From NCBI GenBank assembly GCA_012845835.1, contig JABAKD010000010.1, positions 17,991,204-18,055,203 on the forward strand: a stretch of DNA of 64,000 nucleotides. Direction: 5' to 3'. A program made the translations under genes and the position numbers. The notes under the pieces are model-generated. The model was not told where the DNA came from and searched no databases. It saw only the letters and a program-made list of their open reading frames with translations. Below are positions 1-12,007 of the stretch, one piece after another. Positions within the stretch are counted from its first letter, which is position 1. Every line of letters starts with the position of its first letter. Source of the DNA: Undaria pinnatifida. Lineage: Eukaryota > Sar > Phaeophyceae > Laminariales > Alariaceae.

Positions 1-288
1 TCTTTGTCGATTTCTTATCATTATTGGCGTTGAGCTATGGGAAGCTCAAGGAGACAGGAAAGGAGAAGGAGTGAGAGCATGGGGCTGGGCTGAGGCTCAC
101 AGAGTTCGCTTCACCCTCCAGCATTGCTGCTGTGCTCTCTTCTGGACCTTTACCTATGGAACGTACAAGGAACGTTTTCCTAGGTGTTCTATATTCTCAT
201 GAGCGCTTAACGCGCTTACTTCTACCTATCCTGCCCAGAGGAGGAACGTTCCATTACCAAGAACGCTTTTGTGGTATAAGCTAGCTAG
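1..288 (-). repeat. 3' LTR of E1 (truncated by window start)
   Basis: Matches 12,729-13,015 in direct orientation and ends at the same GCTAGCTAG. Beyond that point the two flanks diverge completely. Its outer end lies before base 1, so its length and target duplication cannot be read. Confidence 0.75.
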
Positions 289-389
289 GTTCTATGGGTT
301 GTCCGCTTCACTCAGAATATTCCGTTCAAGAGAATCTTCTTGTGGCCAATAGACTATAACTATGCGGGCTATCTTACCGAATTTATTGC

Positions 390-580
390 CAGCTATACTG
401 ACACTCTATTACATTAGCCCATCCTGAATAGCAATATATGCAGACCTCAAGACGGTCAAAAGGTGACGACAAAGTTCATCCTGAAAGACCGGAAAAGGGG
501 GTCGAAGATGCGGCTATTTCCGAAACAAAGGCATGAGGCTATAGATTGCCTTCCATCTCGTAATGAGGCCAAAACGCCAA
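390..580 (+). repeat. Partial copy of the 22-24 kb dispersed repeat
   Basis: About 190 bp aligns by eye with 22,455-22,625. Shared blocks include ACATTAGCCCA, GGGGGTCGAAGA, ATGAGGCTATAG and CTCGTAATGAGGCCA. Confidence 0.6.
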
Positions 581-2069
581 GGATAGGGCCATTCAATAAT
601 AAAGCAGATCGCTGAAAGAAAGACCATAGGAAGATAGAGGAAGACAGAAACCCAGAATTGGGCAACCTAAGTAAAGCAATCAAAGCTGGAAACGAAAAAG
701 GAAACCTGAAGACTAAGCGAAGGTAGCTAAGAAAGACAGAAATCGAGGCGAAGAAAAAGGGAAAAACAGAAACATATTACCGGAGCGATCTATGTGGGAC
801 CCAGGGAGGAGCGAACGGGGAGTCGTTCGCCGTACAGGGTCGGTTACTCGAAAGCTCAACATCACCCAAATTGGAAAGTATATACCTCCGGGAGGCATTA
901 CGCGTAGCCGCGTGGCCAAGGCCCGAAGAAAATGGAAAATAGCACGTAGGCAAAAAGAACGAGGCTAAGTTGTCGTAAGGCTGGCTAAAAATAAGAGGCT
1001 GCTAGGACCACTTGGTCGAGCAAACAACGTGGCGCCTTGGGAGGCCTGTTTGCGCTGGGAACAAAACCGGCAAACGTAGCAAGGTAACTCAACCAACACG
1101 AACAGAAAGTCAGGGTAGCCAAAGAGGTACGCGAGTGGATCGACCTAATTCGTCCAAAACAAGAAAAAATGTCAGCAGCGCTGAGCGACGGGGTTAGCCG
1201 AAACAATGCCTACAGGGGGCCGACTGACGCGTCATATAGTGCAGAATGGCAACGCAAAGTGTACACAAAAAAAAAACAAAAACGAAAAGACATAAGAAAG
1301 GGAGAACATAATTACCGCCGTGATTGGGAAGTTCACGGGAACCTGAGCACAGTTCCAGGGGATCAACCGTGGCAGGAATATGATTACCGATAATCCGGCG
1401 GCCTTGCGGGGCGGCAAAAGCTACCGTGACCCAAACACGAAGAAAACACGAGAAAACAAAGAAAGGATGGCAGGTATTTCGGTGGTCTTGCGAGTTTGCG
1501 AGGCTACCGAGGCCCTACTTGGCAAAGCGCGCAGAAAACCGATCAAACCTAGAGCTCGGCGATGCCGTCAGGACAAAGCGGCACCGGCGGCGGTCAGGAT
1601 ACAACACAAAGGTCAAGCGCCGAGGGGCAAAATTACCGAGCATCGGCGGAGGAATCGTGAAGTACAAACACAAAAGAAAAGAAAAACAGATGACCACGGT
1701 TCGGGAGCCTGAACGAAACGAGACTAGCGAAGGCCGAAGTGGTAGAGAGAAAACGAAAATAATATATATAAAAAAAGGGGGAGGGGGAGGAACACTTTAA
1801 CACACCCTAGGTACGAGACGGTTCTGGTTCGATAGCCATCTCAGAGTGGCGCAAAGGAAGACCAGGTCATCAGACGGACGTACCAAAAAGACTGCATACT
1901 GCCGAAAATTATAAATACCTCTCTACCACCACGAGTTGTCAGCCGTCACGGAGTGGGACAGGCGGAATCGATGGTGGTGAGAAACTCAGACAAACGCTGG
2001 TATGAAGAACAACGAAAAGCGGAGGTATTACGAGGGACACCACTATGTCAAAACCAAATCCAAAACCTG

Positions 2070-2290
2070 ATAACAATTGTAGGCTAACCATGAGACGACA
2101 TGACGAAGAACCACTCTAGGTCGGAAGGATGACCGCGATAATACCACTAAAGTTACTGCGGGTTAAAGGCTGACTATAAAGAATCATTCCCAATGCTACT
2201 GTAGGTGAAAGACCTAACCATGAGGTGGTACTTTCAAAACTGTTGTAGAAGGCTGACCGTGACGATCTAATCCCAAAACTACTGTAGAAT
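2070..2290. repeat. Degenerate tandem array, about 65-bp unit
   Basis: Roughly four diverged copies, each carrying a ctaacCATGA/ctgacCGTGA-like start and an ACTACTGTAG-like end. Seen by eye only. Confidence 0.45.
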
Positions 2291-2379
2291 CATCAAAAAC
2301 AGATAAACACACGAAACTAACCAAGGGAGGGAGTTGGAACGGTAGGGGCACCGCGGGAAGCATCAGAGTTCCGTAGCAC

Positions 2380-4300
2380 CCACGGGATAGGCTCCCATGC
2401 CCATGGCGTTGAAGGCACTATGATCCGGCGACGGCGTTCCGGGCCGTAGTGTATCGAGCTGGCTGGAGGTCGATCTTGATCGGGCCGGGATCGCCCAGGA
2501 ACCTGATGATGTGGGAACTACCCGGGGAAGGGTCCGGGGGGGTTTGCGAAGAGACGTTCGGTGGCGCGCGGTGAGCGATCTTGCCTAGCCACCAGAGGCC
2601 GTCACGTGCCTTGTATCAGACGTGTGCCCCGGAGGGGAGGGTGGAGTTGCTGAAACTGCGAAGCCAAAGGTCGCGGGGGACCAGGGCGTAGCCGGGGGCG
2701 AGGAAGAGTTGACCTTGAGATCGGGAGAGCTTGCGGTGTACGGGGCCGTTGCGCACCTGGCGGTAGAGGCGGTTGGTCTGCCGGTGTTGTGTCGGCTTTC
2801 CGGACCAGTAGAGTAAGATATGGCACCTGAAGTGTTGGGGGTAGAGCTCGCGTTCCCCCGAGGGGCTGAGGAGTTCGGTTCAGTGGGTCTCGCATAGGAC
2901 GGCGATGACCCCGCCGCGGCCGCGGACGAGTTGGTGGCCGGTGAACTGCTCAACCTCGAGACGCTCTGGTGGTGGTGTGACGTCGTCGAGAATGACGTGG
3001 TAGGGGGGGGACTTAGCAGCGGAAGCTGTGAGGACGTATGTTGTGAGTTCCGCCGGTAGGTGCTTGGGTATGTCGCTGGTGTCGTCGGGTTTGTGGCAGG
3101 GCTTGCATCGTTTGACGGAGACGCGTGGTTTGGAGTCCCGTCCCGGAAGGTCTGAAAGTAGATCGAGGAAGAGCAGCTTGTCTTGTAGGGGGCGATTGTC
3201 GTGGGTGTCGGAGGCGGCAGTCGGGCCTACCGCGAGGATCTTGAACGGTCCGTTCCAGTGCAACGAGAGCTTCGTCTTCAGAACGGTTGCGTCGATGCCC
3301 TTCTTGGCACCCTGACGGATTGTGAAGGCGGAGTTGTAGACCGAGGCCCAGCCGCCAACGGAGAAAGGGGGGAAGGCAAGGAGGGCGGCCATGATGGGTG
3401 CGTTGCGGCGTTGTAGACGCGAGACGGTGAGTCGGTGGAGCTCGCGGACGAGGGAGTAGGCGCGTTGTTGCCGGTCGGTGGCAAGGTTGATGTAGACCAG
3501 GTGGTCGCGATCCAGGCTGTGGTGACCGCCGATGTTTTCGGGTTCGAAGACCGAGAGCGGGAGGCGTGGTAGGCGGCCGATGTGGATCTCGTTGGGCGCC
3601 AGTCCGGTGGCGACGTTGACAGAGTTGTTGTAGGCCGCCGACACGTGCGGCAGTAGCACGTCCCAGTCGGTTTGCTCCTCGTTGCCAACCATGGAGAGCA
3701 TCTGGGCCAGTACATGGTTGACCCGCTCGACGTTGCCGTTGGTGCAGGGGTGACATGCGCTGGTGTTGACCTTGCGGATGCCAACGCGGTCGTAGACGAT
3801 GGTCGCCAGCTTGGAGGTGAATTGTTGACCATTGTCGGAGAGAAGCGTCACTGGGCATCCCCAGAGAGAGATGTACTCGTTGAGCAGGATGTCGGCAGTT
3901 CCGGCGGCCGTGAAGTTCTCTGCAGAGACAGCGAACATGTCGGCCCGGCGGCTGAAACGGTCGGTAAATAACAGGATGTGCACGTTCCCGCGCGGTGTGA
4001 GAGGTAGGGGCTCGACTTAGTCGACGCTGACGGTGATACCAGGGCCGTTGGGTATAGGTAGGGAGAGGGCCGGCCAGCGAATGGTGTGTCGGGAGGTCTT
4101 CTGCGCCTGGCAGTGAAGGCAGCGACGGATCCACCAGCCGGCGGAGACGTTCATGCCGATCCACCAGTAAAACCGTGCCAGCATGCGAACCGTCCGGGTA
4201 ACTCCAAGGTGTAGGGAGGTGTCGGCGTGGCATGTGTTCAGCACCCAGGGGCGCATCAGCATTGGAACGTAGACGCGGGGGGAATAGGGTGCGGGTGGCG
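2380..4300 (-). pseudogene. E1 integrase, chromodomain and Tudor-like C-terminus
   Basis: Encodes the strand-transfer end of pol. The zinc-binding region (HLGVTRTVRMLARFYWWIGM, then CLHCQ) lies at about 4,105-4,235. The catalytic triad is D in TVSVD (next to a TAA at 4,017 where E2 has Tyr), D in LLSDNGQQF (about 3,830) and E in NVERVNH (about 3,727), with 35 residues between the last two. A chromodomain-like block (VEQFTGHQLVRGRGG) follows at about 2,880-2,950, then a TGA at 2,880. A Tudor/SH3-like block (RDGLWWLGKI, then IIRFLGDPGPIKI) lies at 2,460-2,620, with a TGA replacing a Trp. E2 has the same layout in an intact frame. Frame 2 is otherwise shared from about 5,815 down. Confidence 0.85.
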
Positions 4301-5290
4301 GGAGGCTGGTCCCGGGTTGGGATGTGGGCGTACGTAGGACCAGGAGGGCAGTTTCTTCGTCAGTGCGGTGGAGTCTGCCTTTGGCGGCGAGAGCGAGGAC
4401 GTCGGAGAGTAATGGGCGCTGGGCCAAGGGGATGAAATCTAAGAGGTCAGCCGGCGGCGGAGAAGGGGAGTCCAACGATAGGAAGCGGATGGCGGCGTAG
4501 CACACGGGCTCTGTGCGTTGTTCGCGCGCCCAGTCTCTGTAGGTGCAGCGCTCAACGCGGGCGAGGAGGTGGGGGTCATTGTTGAGGTCGACAACAGGAT
4601 CCGGGAGCAGAAGCGCCAGTGTTGATGGGGATGTCGGAGAAGTCGTCAAAGGAGGGGCCGGCCTTGATGGGGTTGGTGCGGATGACGCGGGCGGCGTGGG
4701 GGCGGCAGCTGGAGACGTTGTCATCGGAGGAAGCCTTGGCTGGACCCCGGCCGGGGGCGTGGGTTGTCGACGGGTGGATGTAGGTGTTTTGGATACGGTT
4801 GTTTTCGGACGGCGTCCGAACCCATAGTCTGCGGTACGTCGGGGGGTTCCCGCGGCAGCGGCGGTGCGATGGCGGGTCCGTGAAGAGATCAGACCCGAAG
4901 GCGGTGGTTCCGTGGCGCCAATGGTGGACAGCGGGGAGACGACGGGTGGCCTGCAAGCCGAGCCAGAGGGAGCGCCGGTGTTCACGGCGGCATTTTCAGG
5001 GCTGACGAGCGGCCTGGCGGTGGAGTCGCGGGTCGAAATGGGCCCGACGAAGTTGTTGGAGGTGCCGTGGTGCTCTATGCGTGATCCCAGTCGGCGGAAG
5101 TCACCATAGTCGTCGGTGGTGAAGGGAAGAGGTTGGATTGTTGGAATGGGTCTTGAAGGGGGGGATACGAGCCCACCCAAGCCGATGCCCGGTGTAGGCG
5201 GCTCGTCCGGTGCGGAGCCGCAGGGGCGGATGAGGTAGATGCCAACAGTGTCGGGGCCAGTGAGACGGTTACGTCCGGTGCGGTCGGCGT
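4301..5290 (-). pseudogene. E1 pol linker between RNase H and integrase
   Basis: Pro/Ser/Thr-rich stretch in the same minus frame as the integrase. The part nearest integrase (about 4,300-4,600; RDWAREQRTEPVCYAAIRFL, AAKGRLHRTDEETALLVL) is conserved in E2 at about 48,010-48,220, so it is a real domain of unknown role. The rest is low complexity and poorly conserved except for a GIYLIRPCGS / GIYLLRTRGL block. Confidence 0.6.
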
Positions 5291-7330
5291 CGGTGGCTGG
5301 TTGTGGTAGGCGTGAGAGGAAGTCGGCGTTGCCGTTGGCCGTACCTTTGCGGTACTTCAGTGTGTAGTTGTAAGCCGACAGGAACTCGAGCCAGCGCCGG
5401 ACGCGAGCATTGTGCTCGCCAACCTTGGCGATGTTCTCGAGTGCCTTGTGGTCCGAATATATGTGGAAACGGGTGGACCACAGATGCCCGCCAAGTCGCT
5501 TGATTGCCCAGACGATGCTGCCAGCCTCGAGGTTGAGGGGTGTCCATGAACGTTCGCAGTCCCGGGTGGCACGACTGACGCAGACGATTGGGCGGACGGA
5601 GCCGTCAGGTTGTTCCTGCTCGAGAGTCGCTCCAAAGCCGTCGATGCTAGCGTCGCAGTAGAGACGGAAAGGGCGGGAGTTGTCGGCGACGGCGTCCCAG
5701 TCGGAGTAGACGAGGATCGGTGGCTCGGTAAGTTCGTGGAGGACGGCTCGGATGGTGGCTTCCATGGCGGGGGTGAAGTCGAAGGTGGCGCCTTGCTTGA
5801 GTAGAGCGTTGATGGGACGAAGACGTCTGGAAAAAGGTTTGGTAGGACCTTGCCGTAGTAGTTGATGCCTTCGAGGAGTGATCGCACCTGTTTCCTGTCG
5901 GTGGGCATGGGAAGTTTGGTGAGGGCGGCGACCTTGTCGGAGGTGGGGCTGTAGCCGCCAGCGGAGATGGTGTGCCCCAGGAAGTCGGCGGTTGTGGCGC
6001 CAATTTGGCCTTGGAGGAAGAAAGGTTGAGGTGGTGCTTACGGAGGCGACCAAAAAGGGCTCAGATGTTGGCGACGTGGTCGGTGGGGTCGGGGTCGAAG
6101 ACGATGATGTCGTCGAGGTACGCGGCGACGCGTTTCAAGCCTTTGATGACCTCGCCAATGACCTTAACGAACCAACTGGGGGGGGCACTGCTGCCTTGCA
6201 GCGTCACAAGCCACTCTAAGAGCCGGTCTGGCGTGCAAAACCCCGTCAAAAGGATGGTATCCTTGTCGATGGTGATTTGGTGGAACGAGGAGACCAAGTC
6301 GAAGAGGGAGAAAATGCGTCCTTTTCCTAAAGAATCGAGGACCTCGTCAACGCGGGGGATGGGAAGCTGTCCGAGGGAGCTGATGGCGTTCAGCTTCTTA
6401 TAGTTGATGGGGATGCGGACATCGCCGTCCTTCTTTGGGATGGCGACCATGGGGCTGGAGTAAGGTGAGGTCGAATGCTAGATCAAGCCGGCGGCCAGGT
6501 ACTGGTCGAGGACGGCGTCGGCCTTTTTGGCAAGGATGGGGTTGATTCTGTAGGGTCGGGAGGTAACTGGTTCGCTGTGCGGAGGTACGGAGATCTTGAA
6601 CGGCATCAATGAGCACGAGCCGAAGTCGGTCTTAGAGGCGGAGAAGACGTCCGGAAACTCGCAGAGGACATCTCCCAGGCTGTCTATCACCGATGGAGAC
6701 CATCCGGAACCGTGGAGGTCGAAGATGATGTCGCGCAGATGCGGCGGCAGACGGTCCCAGAGGTTGAGGAAGCTAGTTCGTTGATCGGCGTCGAGGCGTG
6801 CAAGGAGTTGTGGGCATAGGGCTGTCGGTGGGTCGTGGGGATCGGCTGGTGGGGGGTTTTCGCTGGCCACAGGGATGTTGTCGTGTAGGGCATGTACGCC
6901 CGGCGTAGGCGGAGGGGCTGGGGGGTCCAAGGAGGGGTGCCCAAGGGTGGCTAGTGGTACTTGCATCAGCGGGGATAGGGAGGTTCCGAGGAGGTCGCCT
7001 GGTTCGAGATCGATTGATCCTGACAATGGGATAGTCTGGTGTCCGTCGGAAACGAAAATTACCTTGTCGGTGAGAAGGTCTTCGCGGGGGAGCATGTTGA
7101 CCATGTACTGCCCGGTAAACGCCGGGGCGCCTGGCTGGCGCACGGGGTTGACCGAGGAGGAAAGCGAAATAACTTTCATGCCGGCGAACCGGAGGTGGTA
7201 GACGTCGTCGGTGTATCGGTCGTCGGGAATGAAGGCGGAGGCCCCGTTGGGGTCGTGGTGGTGCAGAGAAAGTGCGCCACGGGTCGGTTGGGGGGGCTGG
7301 TGTGGCAGCTGGGGCTGTCGCGGGAGCGTG
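5291..7330 (-). pseudogene. E1 reverse transcriptase and RNase H
   Basis: RT runs from about 6,700 to 5,800. LFDLVSSFHQI (about 6,270-6,305) holds the first catalytic Asp and YLDDIIVF (about 6,100-6,125) the other two. RNase H follows: YCDASIDGFGATL (about 5,630-5,670), NLEAGSIVWAI, SDHKALE (about 5,440) and NADFLSRL (about 5,315-5,335), giving all four D/E/D/D metal ligands. Stops at 6,478 and 6,061 and frameshifts near 6,015 and 5,815 break the frame, but no catalytic residue is lost. The N-terminal 200 residues (7,330-6,700) are a weakly conserved connection from the protease. Confidence 0.88.
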
Positions 7331-7339
7331 GTATACGAG

Positions 7340-8029
7340 CGTCGCTCGAAGCGCATTTCGCCCCAAGAGGATGGGGTGCTGCATAGTTCCTGCAGGAACG
7401 ACGCAAGCCCATACTGCCAGGGCGGCGGTGGGAGTTTGGTGGTGCTTAAACTAGATGCTTAAGCGGATGGAAACGGAGGTGGAGAGGGGAGTCGAGGTTC
7501 CGAAACCTCCCCATGAACGAGGTGAATTTTGTCGTTCGCACTCATCCGTTGCTGACCGGGACGCCTTCAGTTGTTCCACGGCGGCGGCGGTGATGAACGA
7601 CTGAGGGGAGCCTGTTACGAGCAGCGCCACGAGTTTGCATCGTTTGGCGGCAGTAGGGCCGCTGTGGACTAGCGCTTCGGTCGTGAACGACGCGTCGCCG
7701 ATAGTTAGGATGCCGCTTGTAAGGTACGGTCCATGTTCTGGTATCGTGGGCGCGGTGGTAGCGGGGTATAGGTTGGTTGCGCCGTCGACGGTGGAGATCT
7801 GAACGAAGTGGCAGCTGGGGAAGGCGTCCGGAGTGGAGGGTGGCAGAAGGAGTCCAAGCGGGGTACCCGGCGTTTGTTGAAGGGGGGAGGGGCTTGTCTC
7901 GTGGATGCCATCGGCGGTGGGGAAGACCCGGCTGGAACTATCGCCGGTGGGGAAGACCCGGCTGGAGTCGGTGAGGGCGGGCGTTGGCTCAGCGGAGCAG
8001 GGGAGGAGGGCGCTTGTGGCGTGGAGGCT
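7340..8029 (-). pseudogene. E1 retropepsin-like protease
   Basis: Continues the NADAR frame without a break. LLVTGSPQSFI (about 7,590-7,625) matches the retropepsin active-site loop but has Val where the catalytic Asp of D-T/S-G is expected, so this copy is inactive. HPILLGRN (about 7,360-7,385) fits the second conserved block. A stop at 7,451 and a frameshift near 7,350 separate it from RT. Confidence 0.7.
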
Positions 8030-9259
8030 CGAGCGAAGGCGTTCGCAGACGCCCATAAGTGCCCGGCCTAGCAGGTTCCCACCGCGCCAGCGCGCCCTTT
8101 CGCAGGTGAACGGGTGGTCGGCTCTGTAGCCGATGCCCCAGATGAGGTCGTACGGGCTGGCCTCAGCGATGTGCTTTTCGCCAGTTGCCTCGAGCGCTCG
8201 TTGTAGGTCCGGGTTCTGGCTAAACTTGCAGAAGTTGGTGTTGAGGACGATATCGTAGCGGTGTTGCTCCCACTACTCCTGGTCGAAGCCGGACACGGTG
8301 CGTCTAAGAGATATTTTGGCGACGGGGTCAGGGGTGGTTCGGATGCGAAGCTCTGTCGCCGTGTCACCGAAGAGCGCAGTCTTCTGTGCCATCATCATCT
8401 GTTCGGCGCAGTTGTACGTGACGCCCTCGTACTCGATGTCGCACAAATACCACTGTGAGAAGGCGGACGAGGAGTTCCAGAAAAAATGGAAAGAATCCGG
8501 GGGGTCCGCGGTGTCATGTGCTAGCGAGGGCGAGTCGTCGGACGGGTGTTGCGGGGGTGGGGGTCGGCGATTGTTGGTGATGTCACCGTGTGGCGTTGTC
8601 GGGGGTAGAGTCAGGTCCGATCGGGCGGTGCTGACTTGAACGCCCAAGGTCGCGGGGAAATTGCTCGCCAAAGCCGAGGTACTGGGAGGGTCCACGCGGT
8701 GGCGCGTACGCTGGGCGGGGATACCCTGAGATGTCCTGTCTTCAGGCGTTTGGAGAGCAGGGCTGTACTCTCTAGGGCATGCAGATCATGTGGCCCGAGT
8801 ACACGCAATGCGTGAAGCCGGCGAGGATGACGGAGCAGGGTGCTCAGAGCATATCCTGGTCGACTGTGATCGCGAGTCTTTCGTCTGTAGGACGGGGCTG
8901 TCCCTCGAGCTCAGGGGCAGTGGTGCTGTCAACACCGTGGCAGCGAATGGGGATCCGTCGTTCGCGGGCCCAACGTTGCCACTGAAAAGGCGCACGTCCT
9001 GTGACGAGCGGGTGAGCAGTGGGCAATCTGGGGCCGAGGCGGGCTCAGGGGGCGACGGTCCGGTAGGCGGAACAGCCGTTTCGTGTGAACCGGAACCGCT
9101 GGTAGTCGTAATCGTCGAGACTTCGCCCAGGTTAGCAATGTCTGGAATCTCAGCGATAGTCGGCAGGTAGCACTGCACATCGCGGGAAGGCGTCGAGTGG
9201 AGCATCCCAGTAGGGCTCGACGTCTTGGCCTCCTCCCGCCTACACCTCAAGGCAATCAC
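8030..9259 (-). pseudogene. E1 Pro/Ser-rich linker and NADAR domain
   Basis: The linker (about 9,259-8,510) is Pro/Ser/Thr-rich. The NADAR domain spans about 8,505-8,030: FHFFWNSSSAFSQWY, NCAEQMMMAQK, then a TAG at 8,273, WEQHRYDIVL, CKFSQNPDLQRALEATGEK, EASPYDLIWGIGYR and RGGNLLGRALM. These are the blocks of the YbiA/NADAR family (E and K of the AEQ..K helix, KF.QNP, SP.D..WG.G, N.LG..LM), whose members act on ADP-ribose-derived substrates or as N-glycosidases. The only break between 8,695 and 7,451 is that TAG, and the frame runs straight into the protease. It was therefore a domain of the polyprotein, not an insertion. Confidence 0.88.
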
Positions 9260-9439
9260 TGGAACAAGAGCATCAGTGCTTGCACAAGTGGTTGGAGATT
9301 GGGCTGGGATAGGGGGGGTGGGTAGGGGGGCAGGGGCAGGGAGGCGTGACGCGCGTGGTGTACTCGGGCGTCTTGAGACCCGGTGTTCGCAGTAAGTGCT
9401 GTTGGCGGAGATGCTGCAGTTGCTCCACCACCGGCTCTT

Positions 9440-12007
9440 CAGTTGGTGCGAAAGGTGCCAGGTAGTCTTTGGTTGGGGTTGGTGGCGTTTTTGTTGCCGA
9501 TCCGCATGTTCGACGGGGCGGCGGCTGCGGGGGCATTGGTGGCCGGGTTGTGTACCGTCAGGGCTGTCGACTGCGTTGCGGCTGCGGCGCGCCGTTGTTG
9601 AAATTGCTGCCCTTGCGACTGTCGGTTGCCATTGTCGTAGGAGCGGCCGTTGTTGTGGCGTCCGTTGTTGGAGCGTCCGTTGTTGCCCCGGTGTTGGTTG
9701 GAGTAGTCGTGGTTGTGGCGTTTGTTGTTGTTGGCGCCCCGGTTGTTGTTGTGGTAAGTGCCCCGACGGTTGTCGTTACGATGGGTGTAGCGGTTGGAGT
9801 TTCAGTCGACGTTATGCTCCTACTGGCCCCGGCGGTAAGAACGCATCCGTTGTTGCCATTGACGTAGGCGTGGCCACCATCGTTTAGCTGGCCAAGCGCA
9901 GGGTTGAGAATGCCGGATATGTTGAGGAAGTCCTGAGGGCAGGTCTTCATGCTGTGATCCGTACTGTTACAGTTAAGGCAGTGTCCGCCGTGAGCACGTA
10001 GAGCGTGAACGCGGGCCGAGCTCGTGAGGAGCGAGATGAGCAGCAGAGAGTCCTGCGTACTAAACGTTGTCGTGACCATCTACACCTCCTCGTAGTGTCG
10101 GAGAGACCAGTCGGATTCGTCCTCGCAGAATGGGTCGCGGTCGGCCTCGGCTATGTTTATGATCAACGGGTTGGACGCGGAACCCATTGCGCGAGTGCCG
10201 GGGCCACGCGTGTTGGTGTGTCGCGCAGGGGGTGGTGGCGAAGAGGAGTACGTGACATGCCCGCCTGAAGAGGTCACATGGAATCCTTGGCAGTTGATAG
10301 CCAGCGTCTTGTTCGTCGCCAGTACCTCGAAAGCCGCCCACATGTCTGCAACCGTGGCGAACGGCTGCGGGACCGTCATGAGGTGCCCAGGGTAGAGATT
10401 TGGCATCAGTGGCACGTACTGACTGCTGGTGACCCCGCGTACGATCTCGACGACCATATTGTCACTGGGCTTACAAATCTGTTCTGTGCCCTGTGCGATC
10501 GAGACACGCTCCTTGAACGCTCGCAGGGACGTGGAGAAGTCTGTTGAGCTCCGTACGCCGAAGGAGTGCAGCTGTTGGAAGGCGCGTCCCTGGTCGCCGT
10601 CGTCGACGTGGTTGGTTAGGAGCTGCAGTAGCTGCTTGAAAGCCGACGGTCCGGTTCCGTCGGTGCCGAGTTCCTGACAACTTGGGCTAAGAAATCGTCG
10701 ATGAGGCGGGTTAGGGGAGACGCCATGACCTGCGGATACCCGAGAGCCTTTCGGAAGCATTAATGGAGACTTCTGTGCCATCCCTTAACCCAGGGGGGTG
10801 TGTCGAATAATTGTTTTCCAGACTCGTCGCTGATCGTGAGGATCTTCCTCATCGCCAGTTTGACGCTACCTAGGAACATGCCCAGGTAGACGGCGGCATC
10901 GCTGTTGGCCGGGAAGGGTAGGCGTACGAGTGGTGTCAACTTCCGCATGTCCACCACCTCGTACTGGCGCGTAACGGCATGATGTTCGTCGTCCATCATA
11001 GGTCCCGATCGGGCTGGCGTTGTCCTGGTGGACGGGGTGGGGACCGTCGCCGGCGTGGGCGTGTTCGTGGTGGGCTGGGGCGGCGTCGCCGCCGTGGGTG
11101 CGGCCGTCGTGGGGGGGGGGAATGAGGCGTGCAGTGGCGTCGGGACGGTACTCTGTCTGGTTCCACACGTAGCCGCGGCCGGAGTTGTTGTGGAAAGTGA
11201 CGAAGGGCGAGTACCAGGGTGTTGGTGGCTCTGATGAGCTCGTCGGATGCGCTAGTGGTGCCGGCACGGGTTTGGACGAACGCGACCGATGGGTCGCTAT
11301 CGGGGGCGAATAAACCCCACAGGCGGTGCGCCGCCGATGAGACATCAGAGAAAGCTGCTCCGCGTGTTCTCTGCATGCAGCGGAGTGTATGGTCGCAGAA
11401 ATCGCAATCGATAGCCTCGCGCGGTAAAACCGTCGGTCGTGAGGATGCCAAGGGGGTGGGGGGGGGCAAGGGCTGGGCAGGCGGTGGCACCTGGTAGGTT
11501 GTGGTAACCGGCTGGGCCGGCGGCGGCAGCTGGAAAGTAGTGGCTCCAGGCGTCACGGCGGGCGCATGGGTTGGCGGTACCTGCAGTGGCTGTGTACGCA
11601 AGGTCACAGGCACTGAGGATTGCGGGGGGGGGGGGGAGCGGCTGCGGTTGGACCGGAGTGGCCGCGGTCGCAGCTGTCGCCGTATATGACGGCGAGAAGG
11701 GGTTTGTGGAAAGGGTTGGGGATGGGGGAAGCCTAAGCAAGAGTTCGGCGCTCTCCTTAAGCTGGAGAAACAGTTGTTTGTGGTGGGCTTGCAGGGCTGC
11801 GCGGCGTTCGCGAAAGACCACGCGGTGGCCCTGGGCGTTCCCCGGGTCCGAGATTGGGCTTGCAGGATCCTGCGATGTGGTTTCAGGTTTTACGGTGGGC
11901 TCCCGCCCGGCACTGGAGGTGCTTGCTCCTAGGGGAGGGACGCCCGGAGTGGCCTTGGGGAGCGTCAAATCGCTCAGAATGGATTCCACGTTCGGGATGT
12001 TGTCCAT
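9440..12007 (-). pseudogene. E1 gag (coiled coil, capsid, CCHC knuckle)
   Basis: The chosen start is MDNIPNVESIL at 12,007; the frame is open further upstream but looks untranslated. Order: N-terminal region with a probable coiled coil (RERRAALQAHHKQLFLQLKE), Pro/Thr-rich stretch, capsid (FKQLLQLLTNHVDDGDQG, about 10,600) and knuckle CLNCNSTDHSMKTC (CX2CX4HX4C, about 9,960-9,990). The tail after the knuckle is Asn/Arg/Gly-rich in the likely true frame. Frameshifts occur at the 13-G tract near 11,624-11,636 and at several later points. Capsid and knuckle match E2; the capsid also matches E3. Confidence 0.8.

Larger units (their letters stand above)
289..2380 (-). other. E1 3' non-coding region
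   Basis: Lies between the end of pol and the 3' LTR. No credible coding frame. From about 640 to 1,790 the plus strand is strongly purine-rich and ends in an A-run and G-run near 1,770-1,793. The segment holds a piece of a dispersed repeat (390-580) and a degenerate tandem array (2,070-2,290). No obvious polypurine tract abuts the LTR. Confidence 0.5.

Noticed and set aside
9558-9830. Thr/Ala-rich open frame after the E1 knuckle
   Set aside because: An out-of-frame reading; another frame gives an Asn/Arg/Gly-rich tail ending in LPGTF.N, which is shared with E2.
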